Notes: generated by a model not told the origin, from the sequence alone. A stretch of 64,000 nt of DNA from Blautia glucerasea (GCF_013304385.1 NZ_JAAITU010000015.1:17399-81398), one strand, 5' to 3'; counted from the stretch's first letter, positions 8,998 to 18,262 are shown. Numbers and translations are program-made.

Positions 8998-10197
8998 ATG
9001 CAGAAACAATTAATGGAACTGTTTACACAGATGTATGGAGAAGGTGGAGACATTCGTGGATATTTTGCACCTGGCCGTGTAAATCTGATCGGAGAACATA
9101 CAGACTATAATGGCGGTCATGTTTTTCCGTGTGCTCTTACGCTTGGTACCTATGGTCTTGCAAGAAAACGTGAGGATAATATACTTCGTTTTTATTCTGC
9201 TAATTTTCCAAAGACCGGCATGATCCAGTCTTCTCTGGAGGAGCTTGTTCCATCTGAAGAGGCTGGCTGGACCAATTATCCAAAGGGAGTTATGTGGACC
9301 TTTGAAAAGAGAGGCTATAAGCTGACTTGTGGACTGGATTTTATGATCTTTGGTAATATTCCTAACGGTTCCGGACTTTCATCCTCCGCTTCCCTGGAAG
9401 TGCTTACAGGAACTATGTTAAAAGATCTGTTTGGATTTGATGAGATATCCATGCAGGATATTGCTATTATGGGACAGTATTCTGAGAATAATTTCAATGG
9501 GATGAATTGTGGGATCATGGATCAGTTTGCAAGTGCAATGGGTAAAAAAGGCTGTGCTATTTTCCTGGATACGAATACCCTGCAGTATGAGTATGCACCG
9601 GTAAACCTTCCAGATGCAAAGATCGTGATCACAAACAGCAAAGTGAAACACAGTCTTGTAAGCTCCGCCTATAATGACAGGAGAAATGAATGTGAGACAG
9701 CATTAGAAGATCTGCAGAAAGTGATGGATATTAAGACACTGGGAGATTTAACAGAGGCTGAGTTTGAAGCACATAAGGATGCAATCCAGGATCCGGTATG
9801 CGTAAAGAGGGCAAAGCATGCAGTTTATGAGAATCAGCGTACCATCAAGGCTGTACAGGCACTGAAAGAAAATAACATCAAAGAATTCGGAAAGCTGATG
9901 AACGCATCTCATGTATCCTTAAGAGATGATTTTGAAGTGTCCTGTGAAGAGATCGATATTCTGGTAGATCTTGCGTGGAAAACACCGGGAGTGATCGGGT
10001 CACGTATCACAGGAGGCGGATTTGGCGGTTGTACTGTAAGCATTGTGGAAAATGACCAGGTACAGGCTTTTACAGAGAACATCGGAAAGGCATACGCAGA
10101 AAAGGTAGGCCATGAGGCAGAATTTTATGTAGTGGACATGGGCGATGGTGCCGGAAAGATGGATATAAAAGATATGAATGTACAGGTTGAATGCTAA
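8998..10197 (+). CDS. galK: Galactokinase
   Basis: A 399-residue GHMP kinase. The galactokinase signature GRVNLIGEHTDYNGG is near residues 26-40, the ATP-binding PNGSGLSSSASLEV near 123-136, and the C-terminal GGGFGGCTVS near 341. It phosphorylates galactose at C1 as the first step of the Leloir pathway in the cytoplasm. The start follows AGGAGGGATTTTATT, a strong ribosome site. galT begins 13 bases after the stop, so the two form an operon. No galE or galactose-specific regulator is within the window. Confidence 0.97.
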   Translation: MQKQLMELFTQMYGEGGDIRGYFAPGRVNLIGEHTDYNGGHVFPCALTLGTYGLARKREDNILRFYSANFPKTGMIQSSLEELVPSEEAGWTNYPKGVMWTFEKRGYKLTCGLDFMIFGNIPNGSGLSSSASLEVLTGTMLKDLFGFDEISMQDIAIMGQYSENNFNGMNCGIMDQFASAMGKKGCAIFLDTNTLQYEYAPVNLPDAKIVITNSKVKHSLVSSAYNDRRNECETALEDLQKVMDIKTLGDLTEAEFEAHKDAIQDPVCVKRAKHAVYENQRTIKAVQALKENNIKEFGKLMNASHVSLRDDFEVSCEEIDILVDLAWKTPGVIGSRITGGGFGGCTVSIVENDQVQAFTENIGKAYAEKVGHEAEFYVVDMGDGAGKMDIKDMNVQVEC

Positions 10198-10210
10198 GGG
10201 GTGACGGGAA

Positions 10211-11701
10211 ATGTTAAGTGAGAATATTAAGAAACTGGTACAGTATGGGATTGAAACAGGTTTGACACCGGAATGTGAGCGGATCTATACTACCAATCTT
10301 CTGCTGGATGTATTTAAGGAAGACGAGTATACAGAGCCGGAAGAAGAATATAGTAATATTGATCTTGAGCAGGTTTTAAAAGAGTTACTGGATGAGGCAG
10401 TTGCACGAGGACTGATCCAGGACAGTGTGGTATACAGGGATTTGTTTGATACCAGGCTTATGAATTGTCTGATGCCCAGACCGGCCCAGGTAAGAAATAC
10501 TTTCTGGGAAAAATATAAAGAGGATCCGGAGAAAGCGACCGATTACTTTTATAAGCTGAGTCAGGACAGCGATTATATCCGTCGCTACCGTGTAAAGAAG
10601 GACCAGAAATGGACAGTGGACAGCCCATATGGACAGATTGATATTACCATTAACCTGTCAAAGCCGGAGAAGGATCCAAAGGCTATTGCAGCGGCCAAGC
10701 TGATCAAGTCCAGCAGTTATCCAAAGTGTCTGCTTTGCCCGGAAAATGAAGGATATGCAGGCAGAGCCAACCATCCGGCAAGGGAGAACCACAGGATCAT
10801 TCCTGTTACCATTAATGATACTCCCTGGGGCTTTCAGTATTCTCCTTATGTATATTACAATGAGCATTGTATTGTATTCAATTTCAGCCATACACCTATG
10901 AAGATCGAGAGGAATACCTTTATTAAGCTATTTGATTTTGTAAAGCTGTTCCCTCATTATTTCCTTGGCTCCAATGCAGATCTGCCTATCGTAGGCGGTT
11001 CTATTTTAAGCCATGATCATTTCCAGGGCGGACATTATACCTTTGCAATGGCGAAGGCAGAGATTGAGAAGACAGTGACGATCCCAGGTTATGAGGATGT
11101 GGAAGCCGGGATTCTGAAGTGGCCGCTTTCTGTACTGAGGATCCGTCATAAGGATTCTGACAGGCTGGTGGATCTGGCTACTCATATTCTGAATAAGTGG
11201 AGAGGCTATACAGATGAAGAGGCTTTTGTTTTTGCACAGACAGATGGAGAACCTCATAATACCATTACTCCTATTGCAAGAAAGAAGGGTGATCTGTTTG
11301 AGCTTGATCTGACTCTTCGGAATAACATTACCACAGAGGAGAATCCGCTGGGCGTGTACCATCCTCATGCACAGTATCATCATATCAAGAAAGAGAATAT
11401 CGGTCTGATCGAGGTGATGGGGCTGGCAGTGCTTCCAGCAAGACTGAAAGAAGAATTGGAGCTTCTTGAAGAATATATTCTGGAAGGCAAGGATATTGCT
11501 TCCAATGAGAAGATAGAGAAACATGCACAGTGGGTAGCTGAGTTCCTTCCTAAATATCCTCATTTGGATAAAGAGAACATCCAGCAAGTTCTGCGTGAGG
11601 AAGTAGGACAGGTATTTGTGCATGTTCTGGAGGATGCCGGTGTTTACAAATGTACTCCAAAGGGCAGGGATGCATTCATGCGTTTTGTTCATACACTGTA
11701 A
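10211..11701 (+). CDS. galT: UDP-glucose--hexose-1-phosphate uridylyltransferase
   Basis: A 496-residue protein of the Firmicutes-type (class II) GalT family, longer than the enterobacterial enzyme. The active-site region is HDHFQGGHY (around residue 267), preceded by the substrate-binding segment PIVGGSILS, and a further motif EPHNTITPIARK lies near 345. It transfers UMP from UDP-glucose to galactose-1-phosphate, giving UDP-galactose and glucose-1-phosphate. It is co-transcribed with galK. The start follows GGGGTGACGGGAA. Confidence 0.97.
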   Translation: MLSENIKKLVQYGIETGLTPECERIYTTNLLLDVFKEDEYTEPEEEYSNIDLEQVLKELLDEAVARGLIQDSVVYRDLFDTRLMNCLMPRPAQVRNTFWEKYKEDPEKATDYFYKLSQDSDYIRRYRVKKDQKWTVDSPYGQIDITINLSKPEKDPKAIAAAKLIKSSSYPKCLLCPENEGYAGRANHPARENHRIIPVTINDTPWGFQYSPYVYYNEHCIVFNFSHTPMKIERNTFIKLFDFVKLFPHYFLGSNADLPIVGGSILSHDHFQGGHYTFAMAKAEIEKTVTIPGYEDVEAGILKWPLSVLRIRHKDSDRLVDLATHILNKWRGYTDEEAFVFAQTDGEPHNTITPIARKKGDLFELDLTLRNNITTEENPLGVYHPHAQYHHIKKENIGLIEVMGLAVLPARLKEELELLEEYILEGKDIASNEKIEKHAQWVAEFLPKYPHLDKENIQQVLREEVGQVFVHVLEDAGVYKCTPKGRDAFMRFVHTL

Positions 11702-11765
11702 GATTTGATGGAAATACTTATGTAATACAAATGTAAAATTTGTTAAACTTTTTTCTGACCTGTGG

Positions 11766-11794
11766 TTGAAAGTTAAAAATGTTTCAGTTATACT
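11766..11794 (+). promoter_or_regulatory. Sigma-A type promoter of the SGNH hydrolase gene
   Basis: TTGAAA (11766-11771), a 17-bp spacer, TATACT (11789-11794). It lies about 70 bases before the start of the secreted hydrolase and after galT, so the hydrolase is its own transcription unit. Confidence 0.65.
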
Positions 11795-11862
11795 GATACA
11801 GAAGCAAGGAATTGTGATGTTGCCGGCAGGCGGCATGAGGGTTTATGAACAGAGGAGAGTAT

Positions 11863-13824
11863 ATGAAGAATAATAAGCAAAAAAGCAAAGGCCGTTTCCT
11901 ATGTCTGCTGCTTGCTCTTTTGATGGTATTTATTGATATACCATTTACCGGGAGCGCAGGCAACCTTGGAGCAGCAGAAGTAAAGGCAGATACTTTGCAG
12001 GACGGAGATGCTGTTACGATTCGGTTTAAGGATCCTACAGGCAGGAAATATTATGAGGATCTTCAAATTGATACTAGCATAGGCGAGACGGTTACACTTC
12101 CGGCAAGAAAGGGGTATCGGTGGAAGCTGTCCGGGAAGTTTCGGTTTAATGGTGCTTCCAAGCTTACTCTTTCCGCTGATGCAGCATGGAGCCGTTATAT
12201 CAAAGATGGTGTGCTGACTCTTCGGGCAGATAAGTTCTATTATGTGCAGTTTTATAATACCAATGGGACAAGCACCAGGAAGATGAAGGCTTTGAAGAAG
12301 ATTGTGGTAGCTGGCAGGAAGATCAAGCTTCCCCAGGTGCCGGGAGCATATGGCTATAACAATCTTGGATGGTCTGTGAAGAAGAATGCAGATACTGCAA
12401 AATTTCAGGGTGGACAGGTGATCACTGTAAAGAGGAACCTTAAATTCTATGCAGTCCGTAAAAGGATCGCTACCTCCGCAGTTCTGTTTTATAACAGTAA
12501 TGGCAAGACAAATGCAGCTTATAAGAAGCTGAACAAGCGTGTGGCTAAAGGCAGTACATTTACCCTGCCGGAGATTCCGAAAGTGACCGGCTATCAGGGA
12601 GTTGGATGGACGACGACCCGGGGGGCAGCTGCTCCATTATACAAAGTGGGTGATACAGTAACCATTACCGCCAATACTAAATTCTATGCGGTGAGAGAGA
12701 AAGTAGATACTTATACAGTTTCTTTCTACATGTACAATGGCAGAAGCAATGCAGATTACAGGGAACTCCAGGTGGAGGCTGAGAGCGGATCTTATATTAC
12801 ACTTCCGGCAGTTCCTTCAAGAACCGGGTATGTAGGTTTGGGCTGGTCTACGGTAAAGAACAGTAGCACATCTGTACTGAAAACTGGCAGTAAATACAAA
12901 GTGACGAAAGATGTTAAGCTGTATGCTGTTCAGGAAGCCGGAGTGACAGTGACCCTGTGCAAGAATGATGGATCAGTTTACCGTAAGGTTTCTGTTGGAA
13001 AGGGCAATTATCTTACTCTTCCGGCAGTGGCGAACGGTTCTGGTTACACATTCCTTGGATGGTCAAGGACGCAGGGAAAGAGTACAGATCCGGAATATGA
13101 GGCTGCAGGGCGTATCCGTGTAAATGGAGATGTGACTTTATATGCAGTGGTCTTTAACAGAAGTACAGAGCCTAATCTTACAGCTGCAGACATGGCACAG
13201 GTAGATTTATGGAAACGTAAATATAAGCAGGTGATTTTTGTAGGCGATTCCAGGACAGTCCGGATGCAGGCAACTCTGAACAGAGAGTTTGGTGCAAGCA
13301 GTACGGTAGTATGGAATTCTGAGTTTGTAGCACAATCCGGAATGGGACTTGACTGGCTGAAAGGTGACGGTTACAACCAGATCATGAATATTGTAAATAA
13401 GAATAACAGCACCCAGAATTCTACAGCAGTGATCTTTAATCTGGGAGTGAATGATCTGTCTAATCTGCCTTCTTATGTGACTTACATGAAGAGTCTGGCC
13501 TCTACATTGAAAAAGAAGAACTGCAAGCTTTTCTATATGTCTGTTAATCCAGGTAACAGTAAGATGATGGAGAACACCGGACATGTGGTAAGAAGTGAGG
13601 CAGCGGTACGCCAGTTTAACAGCACGATCCGCAGTCAGCTGGCGTCGGATTATACATTTATTGATACCTATTCCTGGCTGTTAAAGAATGGCTATGGCAC
13701 AAATGCCAGCGGAAGCGGTGTAGATAACAGCGTGGATGACGGACTTCATTATACAACAAAAACCTATAAGAGAATTTATTATCATTGCCTGGAATTTTTG
13801 CTTCTGCAAGATGTTCCTAAGTAA
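11863..13824 (+). CDS. Secreted SGNH/GDSL hydrolase with InlB-type B repeats
   Basis: 653 residues from the ATG at 11863, chosen because AGAGGAG sits just upstream; an ATG at 11845 lacks such a site. Residues 1-36 form a signal peptide ending near GSAG. Then follow about five repeats of roughly 75 residues with the pattern FYxxNG... LPxxP...GYxxLGWS...YAV, the Listeria-Bacteroides (InlB B) repeat type seen in surface proteins. The C-terminal 200 residues are an SGNH hydrolase: VGDSRTVRM (nucleophile Ser), GVNDLS, and late DGLHY with the catalytic Asp-His. It probably removes acyl groups from a surface glycan. No LPxTG anchor is seen. A smaller relative lies at 30626-31579. Confidence 0.85.
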   Translation: MKNNKQKSKGRFLCLLLALLMVFIDIPFTGSAGNLGAAEVKADTLQDGDAVTIRFKDPTGRKYYEDLQIDTSIGETVTLPARKGYRWKLSGKFRFNGASKLTLSADAAWSRYIKDGVLTLRADKFYYVQFYNTNGTSTRKMKALKKIVVAGRKIKLPQVPGAYGYNNLGWSVKKNADTAKFQGGQVITVKRNLKFYAVRKRIATSAVLFYNSNGKTNAAYKKLNKRVAKGSTFTLPEIPKVTGYQGVGWTTTRGAAAPLYKVGDTVTITANTKFYAVREKVDTYTVSFYMYNGRSNADYRELQVEAESGSYITLPAVPSRTGYVGLGWSTVKNSSTSVLKTGSKYKVTKDVKLYAVQEAGVTVTLCKNDGSVYRKVSVGKGNYLTLPAVANGSGYTFLGWSRTQGKSTDPEYEAAGRIRVNGDVTLYAVVFNRSTEPNLTAADMAQVDLWKRKYKQVIFVGDSRTVRMQATLNREFGASSTVVWNSEFVAQSGMGLDWLKGDGYNQIMNIVNKNNSTQNSTAVIFNLGVNDLSNLPSYVTYMKSLASTLKKKNCKLFYMSVNPGNSKMMENTGHVVRSEAAVRQFNSTIRSQLASDYTFIDTYSWLLKNGYGTNASGSGVDNSVDDGLHYTTKTYKRIYYHCLEFLLLQDVPK

Positions 13825-13836
13825 TGAGAGCTGATG

Positions 13837-13878
13837 AAAAATGCCCCAAAGCAACGGATGCTTTGAGGCATTTTTTTA
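13837..13878. terminator. Bidirectional intrinsic terminator
   Basis: AAAATGCCCCAAAGCA pairs with TGCTTTGAGGCATTTTTTT around the loop ACGGA; the T run is on + and an A run precedes it, so it can stop both the hydrolase (+) and the convergent transporter (-) transcripts. Confidence 0.85.
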
Positions 13879-13927
13879 CTCAAATTAAGTTATGAACTTC
13901 TCCAGGATTCTTAAATCCTGGTTTGCA

Positions 13928-14965
13928 TTACCACAGATTCATAACATGCTGTATAAGGAGACTGACCAGTGTAATGCCGCACCAACAGCATGCACCCAGA
14001 AAAATCGGTTTGCCTCCCTTTTTGATCAGTTTTACAATGTTGCTTCCAAGACCTATGGCGGCCATTGCCATGATGATAAAGAATTTGCTCAGTTCCTTTA
14101 ATGGCGCAAAAAAGGATGCAGGAGCACCTAAGCGAAGAGCTATGGTAGTGATCACTGAGGCAAGGATGAACCATAATATGAACATTGGAAAAGACTTTTT
14201 CAGGCTGAAACCATTGGAACTGTTACCGGCGGATTTACTGCTTCTGGCACGGATAAGGGCAAGCACCAAAGTGATAGGAATGATGGCAAGAGTCCGGGTC
14301 AGCTTTACGGTTACTGCTTTATCCAGCGTCTGAGAGCCAAGATTCCACATACTGTCCCAGGTAGAAGCTGCTGCTGTGACCGAAGAGGTATCATTAATAG
14401 CAGTACCTGCAAAAATTCCAAAGGATTCACCGGAGGCAGTGTTGAAGCCAATGGCATGGCCAAGTATTGGGAAAAACAGAGCTGCTAGTACATTGAAAAA
14501 GAAGATTACAGAAATTGCCTGCGCCACTTCTTCATCATCTGCATCAATAACAGGCGCTGTGGCTGCAATGGCAGATCCACCGCAGATAGAAGACCCTACT
14601 CCGATCAGGGTACTGATGTTGGAATCAATATGCATGGTTTTATGTAAAAGAAAAGCAATCAGCAGGGAAGTAGAAATGGTGCAGATGATAATAGGCAGGG
14701 ACTGGCTTCCGGTGCGAAGTACCACATTCAGGTCAAGGCCAAAGCCCAGAAGGATTACTGCCAGCTGCAAAACTTTTTTGGAAGTAAAGGTAATGCCGGT
14801 TTTCAGATTCCCGGAAGGTGTCCATACCAGTGCCAGAAGCATTCCAATGATAATGGCGATCACCGGACCGCCTATTACCGGGAATTTTTTGCCGATCAGC
14901 CAGGAAGGAACAGCAATCAGCAGGCAGATCAATATGCCGGGAAGGTTTTGCTTTATAGTTTTCAT
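13928..14965 (-). CDS. YeiH/PSE family membrane transporter (putative sulfate exporter)
   Basis: A 345-residue polytopic membrane protein with about ten hydrophobic helices. It has the family hallmarks [13 protein letters not shown] and [12 protein letters not shown] and an N-terminal [13 protein letters not shown] helix (UPF0324/PF03601). Members are annotated as putative sulfate exporters, with weak experimental support. The start follows GGAGAC on the minus strand. It is transcribed convergently with the secreted hydrolase and divergently from spoIIID. No LysR-type partner gene, common for this family elsewhere, is present. Confidence 0.88.
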   Translation of the reverse strand: MKTIKQNLPGILICLLIAVPSWLIGKKFPVIGGPVIAIIIGMLLALVWTPSGNLKTGITFTSKKVLQLAVILLGFGLDLNVVLRTGSQSLPIIICTISTSLLIAFLLHKTMHIDSNISTLIGVGSSICGGSAIAATAPVIDADDEEVAQAISVIFFFNVLAALFFPILGHAIGFNTASGESFGIFAGTAINDTSSVTAAASTWDSMWNLGSQTLDKAVTVKLTRTLAIIPITLVLALIRARSSKSAGNSSNGFSLKKSFPMFILWFILASVITTIALRLGAPASFFAPLKELSKFFIIMAMAAIGLGSNIVKLIKKGGKPIFLGACCWCGITLVSLLIQHVMNLW

Positions 14966-15114
14966 GGTGATTTTGTCTCCTTTGATAAGTTTGATGTGAA
15001 CCCACGTATGAGCCAGATTCGATTATAAAGGAAAAACAGAAAAATATAAAGGAGAATGTGTGAGAAACTATATACGGAGAATGAATATATCCTGGCAGTT
15101 AGAGAAACGCATAC

Positions 15115-15141
15115 ATACGTATAAAATCCCCAGCATACATT
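15115..15141 (+). promoter_or_regulatory. Candidate sigma-E (mother-cell) promoter of spoIIID
   Basis: ATA (15115-15117), 16 bp, CATACATT (15134-15141): this fits the sigma-E consensus ATA-N16-18-CATACAnT described for Bacillus. Transcription would begin near 15148, about 22 bases before the spoIIID GTG. spoIIID is a known sigma-E target, which supports the call, but short motifs can occur by chance. Confidence 0.5.
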
Positions 15142-15168
15142 GTAAAAATGATGTACGCGGGGGATTTT
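15123..15168 (+). other. Hairpin overlapping the spoIIID ribosome site
   Basis: AAAATCCCC (15123-15131) pairs perfectly with GGGGATTTT (15160-15168), with further pairing inside (TACAT/ATGTA). The right arm is the G-rich ribosome site immediately before GTG 15170. From the candidate sigma-E start at about 15148 the left arm would not be transcribed; read-through from further upstream would be folded or terminated (TTTTT follows). Confidence 0.5.
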
Positions 15169-15169
15169 T

Positions 15170-15301
15170 GTGAAAGATTATATTGAAGAGCGTGCAGTGG
15201 AACTGGGAAATTACATTGTAGAAAAGAAGGCAACTGTAAGACAGACCGCGAAAAAGTTTGGAATCAGTAAAAGTACAGTACATATGGAAGTAACAATATA
15301 G
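15170..15301 (+). pseudogene. spoIIID: spoIIID 5' part, interrupted by a mobile element
   Basis: GTG start at 15170, then 38 codons matching the N-terminus of SpoIIID: KDYIEERAVELGNYIVEKK, TVRQTAKKFG and ISKSTVH, which is the helix-turn-helix. After His38 (CAT 15281-15283) the frame enters foreign DNA, adds MEVTI and stops at TAG 15299-15301. The missing 54 codons, beginning KDVTERL, are at 29977-30141. SpoIIID is the small mother-cell DNA-binding regulator of sporulation made under sigma-E. In this form the gene cannot give the full protein; removal of the element would restore an in-frame 92-residue product, the usual family length. Confidence 0.92.
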
Positions 15302-15308
15302 AACGGTT
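15280..15308. other. attL: left junction of the spoIIID element
   Basis: Core ACATA at 15280-15284, where host spoIIID sequence ends. Element side: TGGAAGTAAC (15285-15294), AATA, TAGAACGGTT (15299-15308). The last ten bases are the exact reverse complement of AACCGTTCTA at 29948-29957 at the other end. Confidence 0.85.
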
Positions 15309-15350
15309 CGTTTGGGTAATAGAATAAGAAAAACCAAGGAGGAACGAACC

Positions 15351-15728
15351 ATGAAGGATTTGAAAACAAGAATTACGGAGAATGGCATTGATTATGTACT
15401 TGTCGGGGATTATTATATCCCAGACTTGAAGCTGCCGGAGGAAAAGCGATCTATCGGTAAGTGGGGACGAATGCACAGGGAGTATCTGAAAAAGCAGTGC
15501 TACGGTAGATATTCCAGTTTACTGCTGACCGGAAAACTTTGGAGCTATCTGGAGGATTTGGACGAACAAGCGGAGGAACGGTTTACGTGTATTGTTGATC
15601 AGATGAAAGCGGCTGAGGGAGTGACGGAGGAATTGAAGCGGAAAGATGCTATGCTTTGGGTACAACGGTGTAATAATATTAGAAACAGAGCAGAAGAAAT
15701 TGTACTGAACGAAATGGTTTATATTTAG
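15351..15728 (+). CDS. TnpV-like transposon-encoded protein
   Basis: 125 residues from ATG 15351 after AAGGAGGAACGAACC. It has the TnpV pattern: GDYYIPDLKLPEE, then RSIGKWGRMHREYLKK, LLLTGKLWSYLEDL, QMKAAEGVTEELK and the ending NRAEEIVLNEMVYI. The protein at 56815-57189 in the second element is clearly homologous along its whole length. TnpV proteins occur in many Firmicutes integrative elements; their role is unknown and they are not transposases by sequence. It is the first gene inside the spoIIID element. Confidence 0.85.
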   Translation: MKDLKTRITENGIDYVLVGDYYIPDLKLPEEKRSIGKWGRMHREYLKKQCYGRYSSLLLTGKLWSYLEDLDEQAEERFTCIVDQMKAAEGVTEELKRKDAMLWVQRCNNIRNRAEEIVLNEMVYI

Positions 15729-15735
15729 TATGGAG

Positions 15736-15767
15736 CAGTCAGCCGAAAGGCTGGCTGTTTTTCTTTT
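15736..15767 (+). terminator. Intrinsic terminator after tnpV
   Basis: CAGTCAGCC (15736-15744), loop GAAA, GGCTGGCTG (15749-15757), followed by TTTTTCTTTTCC. Confidence 0.85.
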
Positions 15768-15785
15768 CCTAGCGACAGAAAATGA

Positions 15786-15841
15786 TTGACAATGCTATAA
15801 GACTGTGGTAGTCTGAAAACAAGAACAGACTACTGTAGTCT
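15786..15841 (+). promoter_or_regulatory. BlaI-type promoter with two dyad operators
   Basis: TTGACA (15786-15791), 17 bp, TAGTCT (15809-15814). Two palindromes, AGACTGTGGTAGTCT (15800-15814) and AGACTACTGTAGTCT (15827-15841), start 27 bp apart; the first covers the -10, the second the start region. This is the TAGTCT/ACTACA class of operator bound by BlaI/MecI repressors and sits directly before such a gene, implying autoregulation. Confidence 0.85.
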
Positions 15842-15858
15842 TATAGGAGGCGAAACAA

Positions 15859-16227
15859 GTGACAGAGGAAAATATCAAACTTTTTGATTCGGAATTAAAG
15901 GTAATGGATGTTCTGTGGAAGGATGGTGACGTGCCAGCGAAATATGTTGCAGATACTTTAAACAGAGAAGTCAGCTGGAATAAAAACACAACGTATACAT
16001 TGATTAAGCGGTGTATCAATAAAGGCGCGATTGAACGAACGGAACCGGGATTTATGTGCCATGCGCTTATAGCAAAAGAACAGGTACAGGATCTGGAAAC
16101 AGATGAACTTATTGATAAGATATATGATGGATCTGTTGACAAGTTGTTTGCGGCACTTCTTGGCAGAAAAAAACTTTCTATGGAGCAGATTAAGAACCTG
16201 AAGCAGATCGTCAGTGAATTGGAATGA
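15859..16227 (+). CDS. BlaI/MecI/CopY family repressor
   Basis: 122 residues from GTG 15859, which follows TAGGAGGCGAAACAA. The N-terminal winged helix (ELKVMDVLWKDGDVPAKYV, then NKNTTYTLIKRCINKG) is the BlaI DNA-binding domain; the C-terminal helices EQVQDLETDELIDKIYDG and MEQIKNLKQIVSELE form the dimerisation and cleavage region. In the bla/mec systems the partner membrane protease, encoded next, leads to cleavage of the repressor. Palindromic operators precede the gene. No beta-lactamase or penicillin-binding protein gene is nearby, so the regulated target is open. Confidence 0.93.
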   Translation: MTEENIKLFDSELKVMDVLWKDGDVPAKYVADTLNREVSWNKNTTYTLIKRCINKGAIERTEPGFMCHALIAKEQVQDLETDELIDKIYDGSVDKLFAALLGRKKLSMEQIKNLKQIVSELE

Positions 16228-16237
16228 GGTGATGTAT

Positions 16238-18262
16238 ATGAGCCTGCTGCAAATGAGTTTTCTGGGAACGGTTATTATTTTACTTATTGTGGTATTAAGG
16301 GCTGTGCTTATCAACAGATTACCGAAGAAAACATTTTTGATTTTATGGTGGATTGCATTAATACGGTTATTAGTTCCATTTTCCATAAAATCAGTCACAA
16401 GTATTTATTCTCTGTTGCAGAGTATTTATTCTGATATAAACCCAGTGAGAACGGCGCAAACGACAACATTTTTACCCATTCATGGGAATATGCCTGAGAT
16501 AGCAAATGGATTATCAGAGGCTATGGTACAGAGAACAGAATCCATTTCGATTTTGAGTGTAATATGGCTGGCAGGTCTGTTACTTTGTTTTGGATTTTTT
16601 GCGGTTTCCTATATAAAATGTTATCGGGAATTTCGATTTTCGCTGCCTGTTGAAAATGATATTTTGGAAGCATGGAAGGAAAAACATCCACTAAAAAGGA
16701 GTCTATCCATCCGGCAGACAGAAACCATAGCTGCACCACTTTCTTATGGTGTGATTCGCCCAGTTATTTTAATGCCGAAAAATACAGAATGGAAAAATAT
16801 TTATCAGCTTCGTTATGTGTTGGAACATGAATATGTGCATATCAGACGGCTTGATATGCTTACAAAGCTGATAATGATTGCTGCAGTATGCATTCATTGG
16901 TTTAATCCTCTTGTGTGGGTAATGTATATTCTTTTTAACAGAGATTTGGAATTATCCTGTGACGAAACCGTAGTCCGTAGATTTGGAATGGATATAAAGT
17001 CGGTATATGCAACTGCTTTAATATCTATGGAAGAAAAAAAGAGCGGACTGACACCATTATGTAACAGTTTCAGTAAAAATGCGATTGAAGAGAGGATAAG
17101 AGCAATTATGAAGATAAAGAAGACATCTAAGTTTGCAGTAATGATAAGTGCAGTATTGGTAATTTGCGTGACAGGTGGATTTGCAACTTCCGCATCATCC
17201 TTGGAGAAAAAGACAGAGACAGCGCAAGAAAACGGTGAAACAACAGTTGCTTTAAACGAAGTGAATATCCGGGAAGATGAATCACTTTCAAGTTCGGATG
17301 TGGAATGGTGGACAGCAGAAGAGTATGCGAAATGGCTGGACGAGGAAAAAGAAGTTCTGCAGTCTATGATTGGTGAAAAAGCTTATACAGGCGGCGACGG
17401 ATGGTTTGTATGGACACAGGAAAAGGTAGATGAGACGATTGCACTTTATGAGGATAATCTTCAAAAAATAAAAGATGGGATGAAGTTGTCGAAATCATCT
17501 GATGATGCAGTGGGAATTACAATGGCATATTCTCCGGAAAATATAGAATATGCGAAGCAGGAAGCAGAAACGGTCACCGAAAATAAAGACAGTAATGAAA
17601 ATGTATTCAGCGAAGAACAGCTTTCTGAATATGCAAAAGCGGGAATAACTTACCAGAAAGAAACAGGATTTCTGATGTATGATGGAAAGACCATTGGATA
17701 TTTCCGGGATGAGTTTAAGCCGGGTACTTATACAATAAGTTCCAAACGTGGAGGTACGCTTCGAGTTGAAGTGCAAAGGGAAAACTATGGCACCATCACA
17801 GACGTAAAGGCAGAACCGTTATCAGATGATTTTTGGTCAGAACCGGCGGCATTGGTTGAAAGTTCCGGCGGAGAAGCTGTAACTGCAGATGAAATGAAAG
17901 GATCTGTTTTTGAAGAAGGAGGAAGTGAGAACATAGCGGCTGATGACATGGGCGAATATAGCAGTGAAGAGGGAAAAGGTCTTAATATTGCTGTTCCACA
18001 GGAGTATGCTGATTATGGAGTATCCTGTGATGCTAAAGGAAACTGGGTTTATAATGGTAAGATTATAGCAGATTTATATGATGAGGGAAGGGGAATCTTT
18101 TCTAACAGCAACGGCACTATGTACATTGAAGTAACGAGAGACAAAAGTGGAAAGATTAGTAGCTTTCAAAAAGTAAGCAAAAATAGAATGCAGGAATTAT
18201 TTACTGAATTTAATCCGGAAACGGAAACATTTGCGGAATATAATTCAGAGGCGAAGCATTAA
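16238..18262 (+). CDS. BlaR1-like M56 membrane metalloprotease with repeated ectodomain
   Basis: 674 residues from ATG 16238, which is six bases after GAGGTG. Several N-terminal transmembrane helices surround an M56 zinc protease core with HEYVH (HExxH) near residue 200 and SCDETVV downstream. A further membrane helix (SAVLVICVTGGFATS) leads to about 340 residues outside the cell. This ectodomain is not the penicillin-binding sensor of classical BlaR1: it is acidic and ends in two related segments, EYAKAGITYQKETG...YDGKTIG and EYADYGVSCDAKGN...YNGKII, which look like a tandem domain. It probably senses another envelope signal and inactivates the BlaI-type repressor encoded just upstream. Confidence 0.85.
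   Translation: MSLLQMSFLGTVIILLIVVLRAVLINRLPKKTFLILWWIALIRLLVPFSIKSVTSIYSLLQSIYSDINPVRTAQTTTFLPIHGNMPEIANGLSEAMVQRTESISILSVIWLAGLLLCFGFFAVSYIKCYREFRFSLPVENDILEAWKEKHPLKRSLSIRQTETIAAPLSYGVIRPVILMPKNTEWKNIYQLRYVLEHEYVHIRRLDMLTKLIMIAAVCIHWFNPLVWVMYILFNRDLELSCDETVVRRFGMDIKSVYATALISMEEKKSGLTPLCNSFSKNAIEERIRAIMKIKKTSKFAVMISAVLVICVTGGFATSASSLEKKTETAQENGETTVALNEVNIREDESLSSSDVEWWTAEEYAKWLDEEKEVLQSMIGEKAYTGGDGWFVWTQEKVDETIALYEDNLQKIKDGMKLSKSSDDAVGITMAYSPENIEYAKQEAETVTENKDSNENVFSEEQLSEYAKAGITYQKETGFLMYDGKTIGYFRDEFKPGTYTISSKRGGTLRVEVQRENYGTITDVKAEPLSDDFWSEPAALVESSGGEAVTADEMKGSVFEEGGSENIAADDMGEYSSEEGKGLNIAVPQEYADYGVSCDAKGNWVYNGKIIADLYDEGRGIFSNSNGTMYIEVTRDKSGKISSFQKVSKNRMQELFTEFNPETETFAEYNSEAKH

Noticed and set aside
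7890..9053. 387-codon minus-strand frame across the 817-residue protein and galK start
   Set aside because: It covers the start of galK and has the Cys/His/Ile-rich composition of an antisense shadow; no start signal.
11006..11836. 276-codon minus-strand frame inside galT
   Set aside because: Antisense shadow of galT, no ribosome site or recognised motif.
13923..14999. Long plus-strand open frames opposite the YeiH-type transporter
   Set aside because: They are shadows of the minus-strand membrane protein: no ribosome sites, no family motifs, and the minus strand gives a complete recognised transporter.
15109..15141. Alternative sigma-E -35 GCATACAT at 15109 paired with CATACATT at 15134
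   Set aside because: The spacing is three bases too long; the ATA at 15115 with 16 bp fits better.
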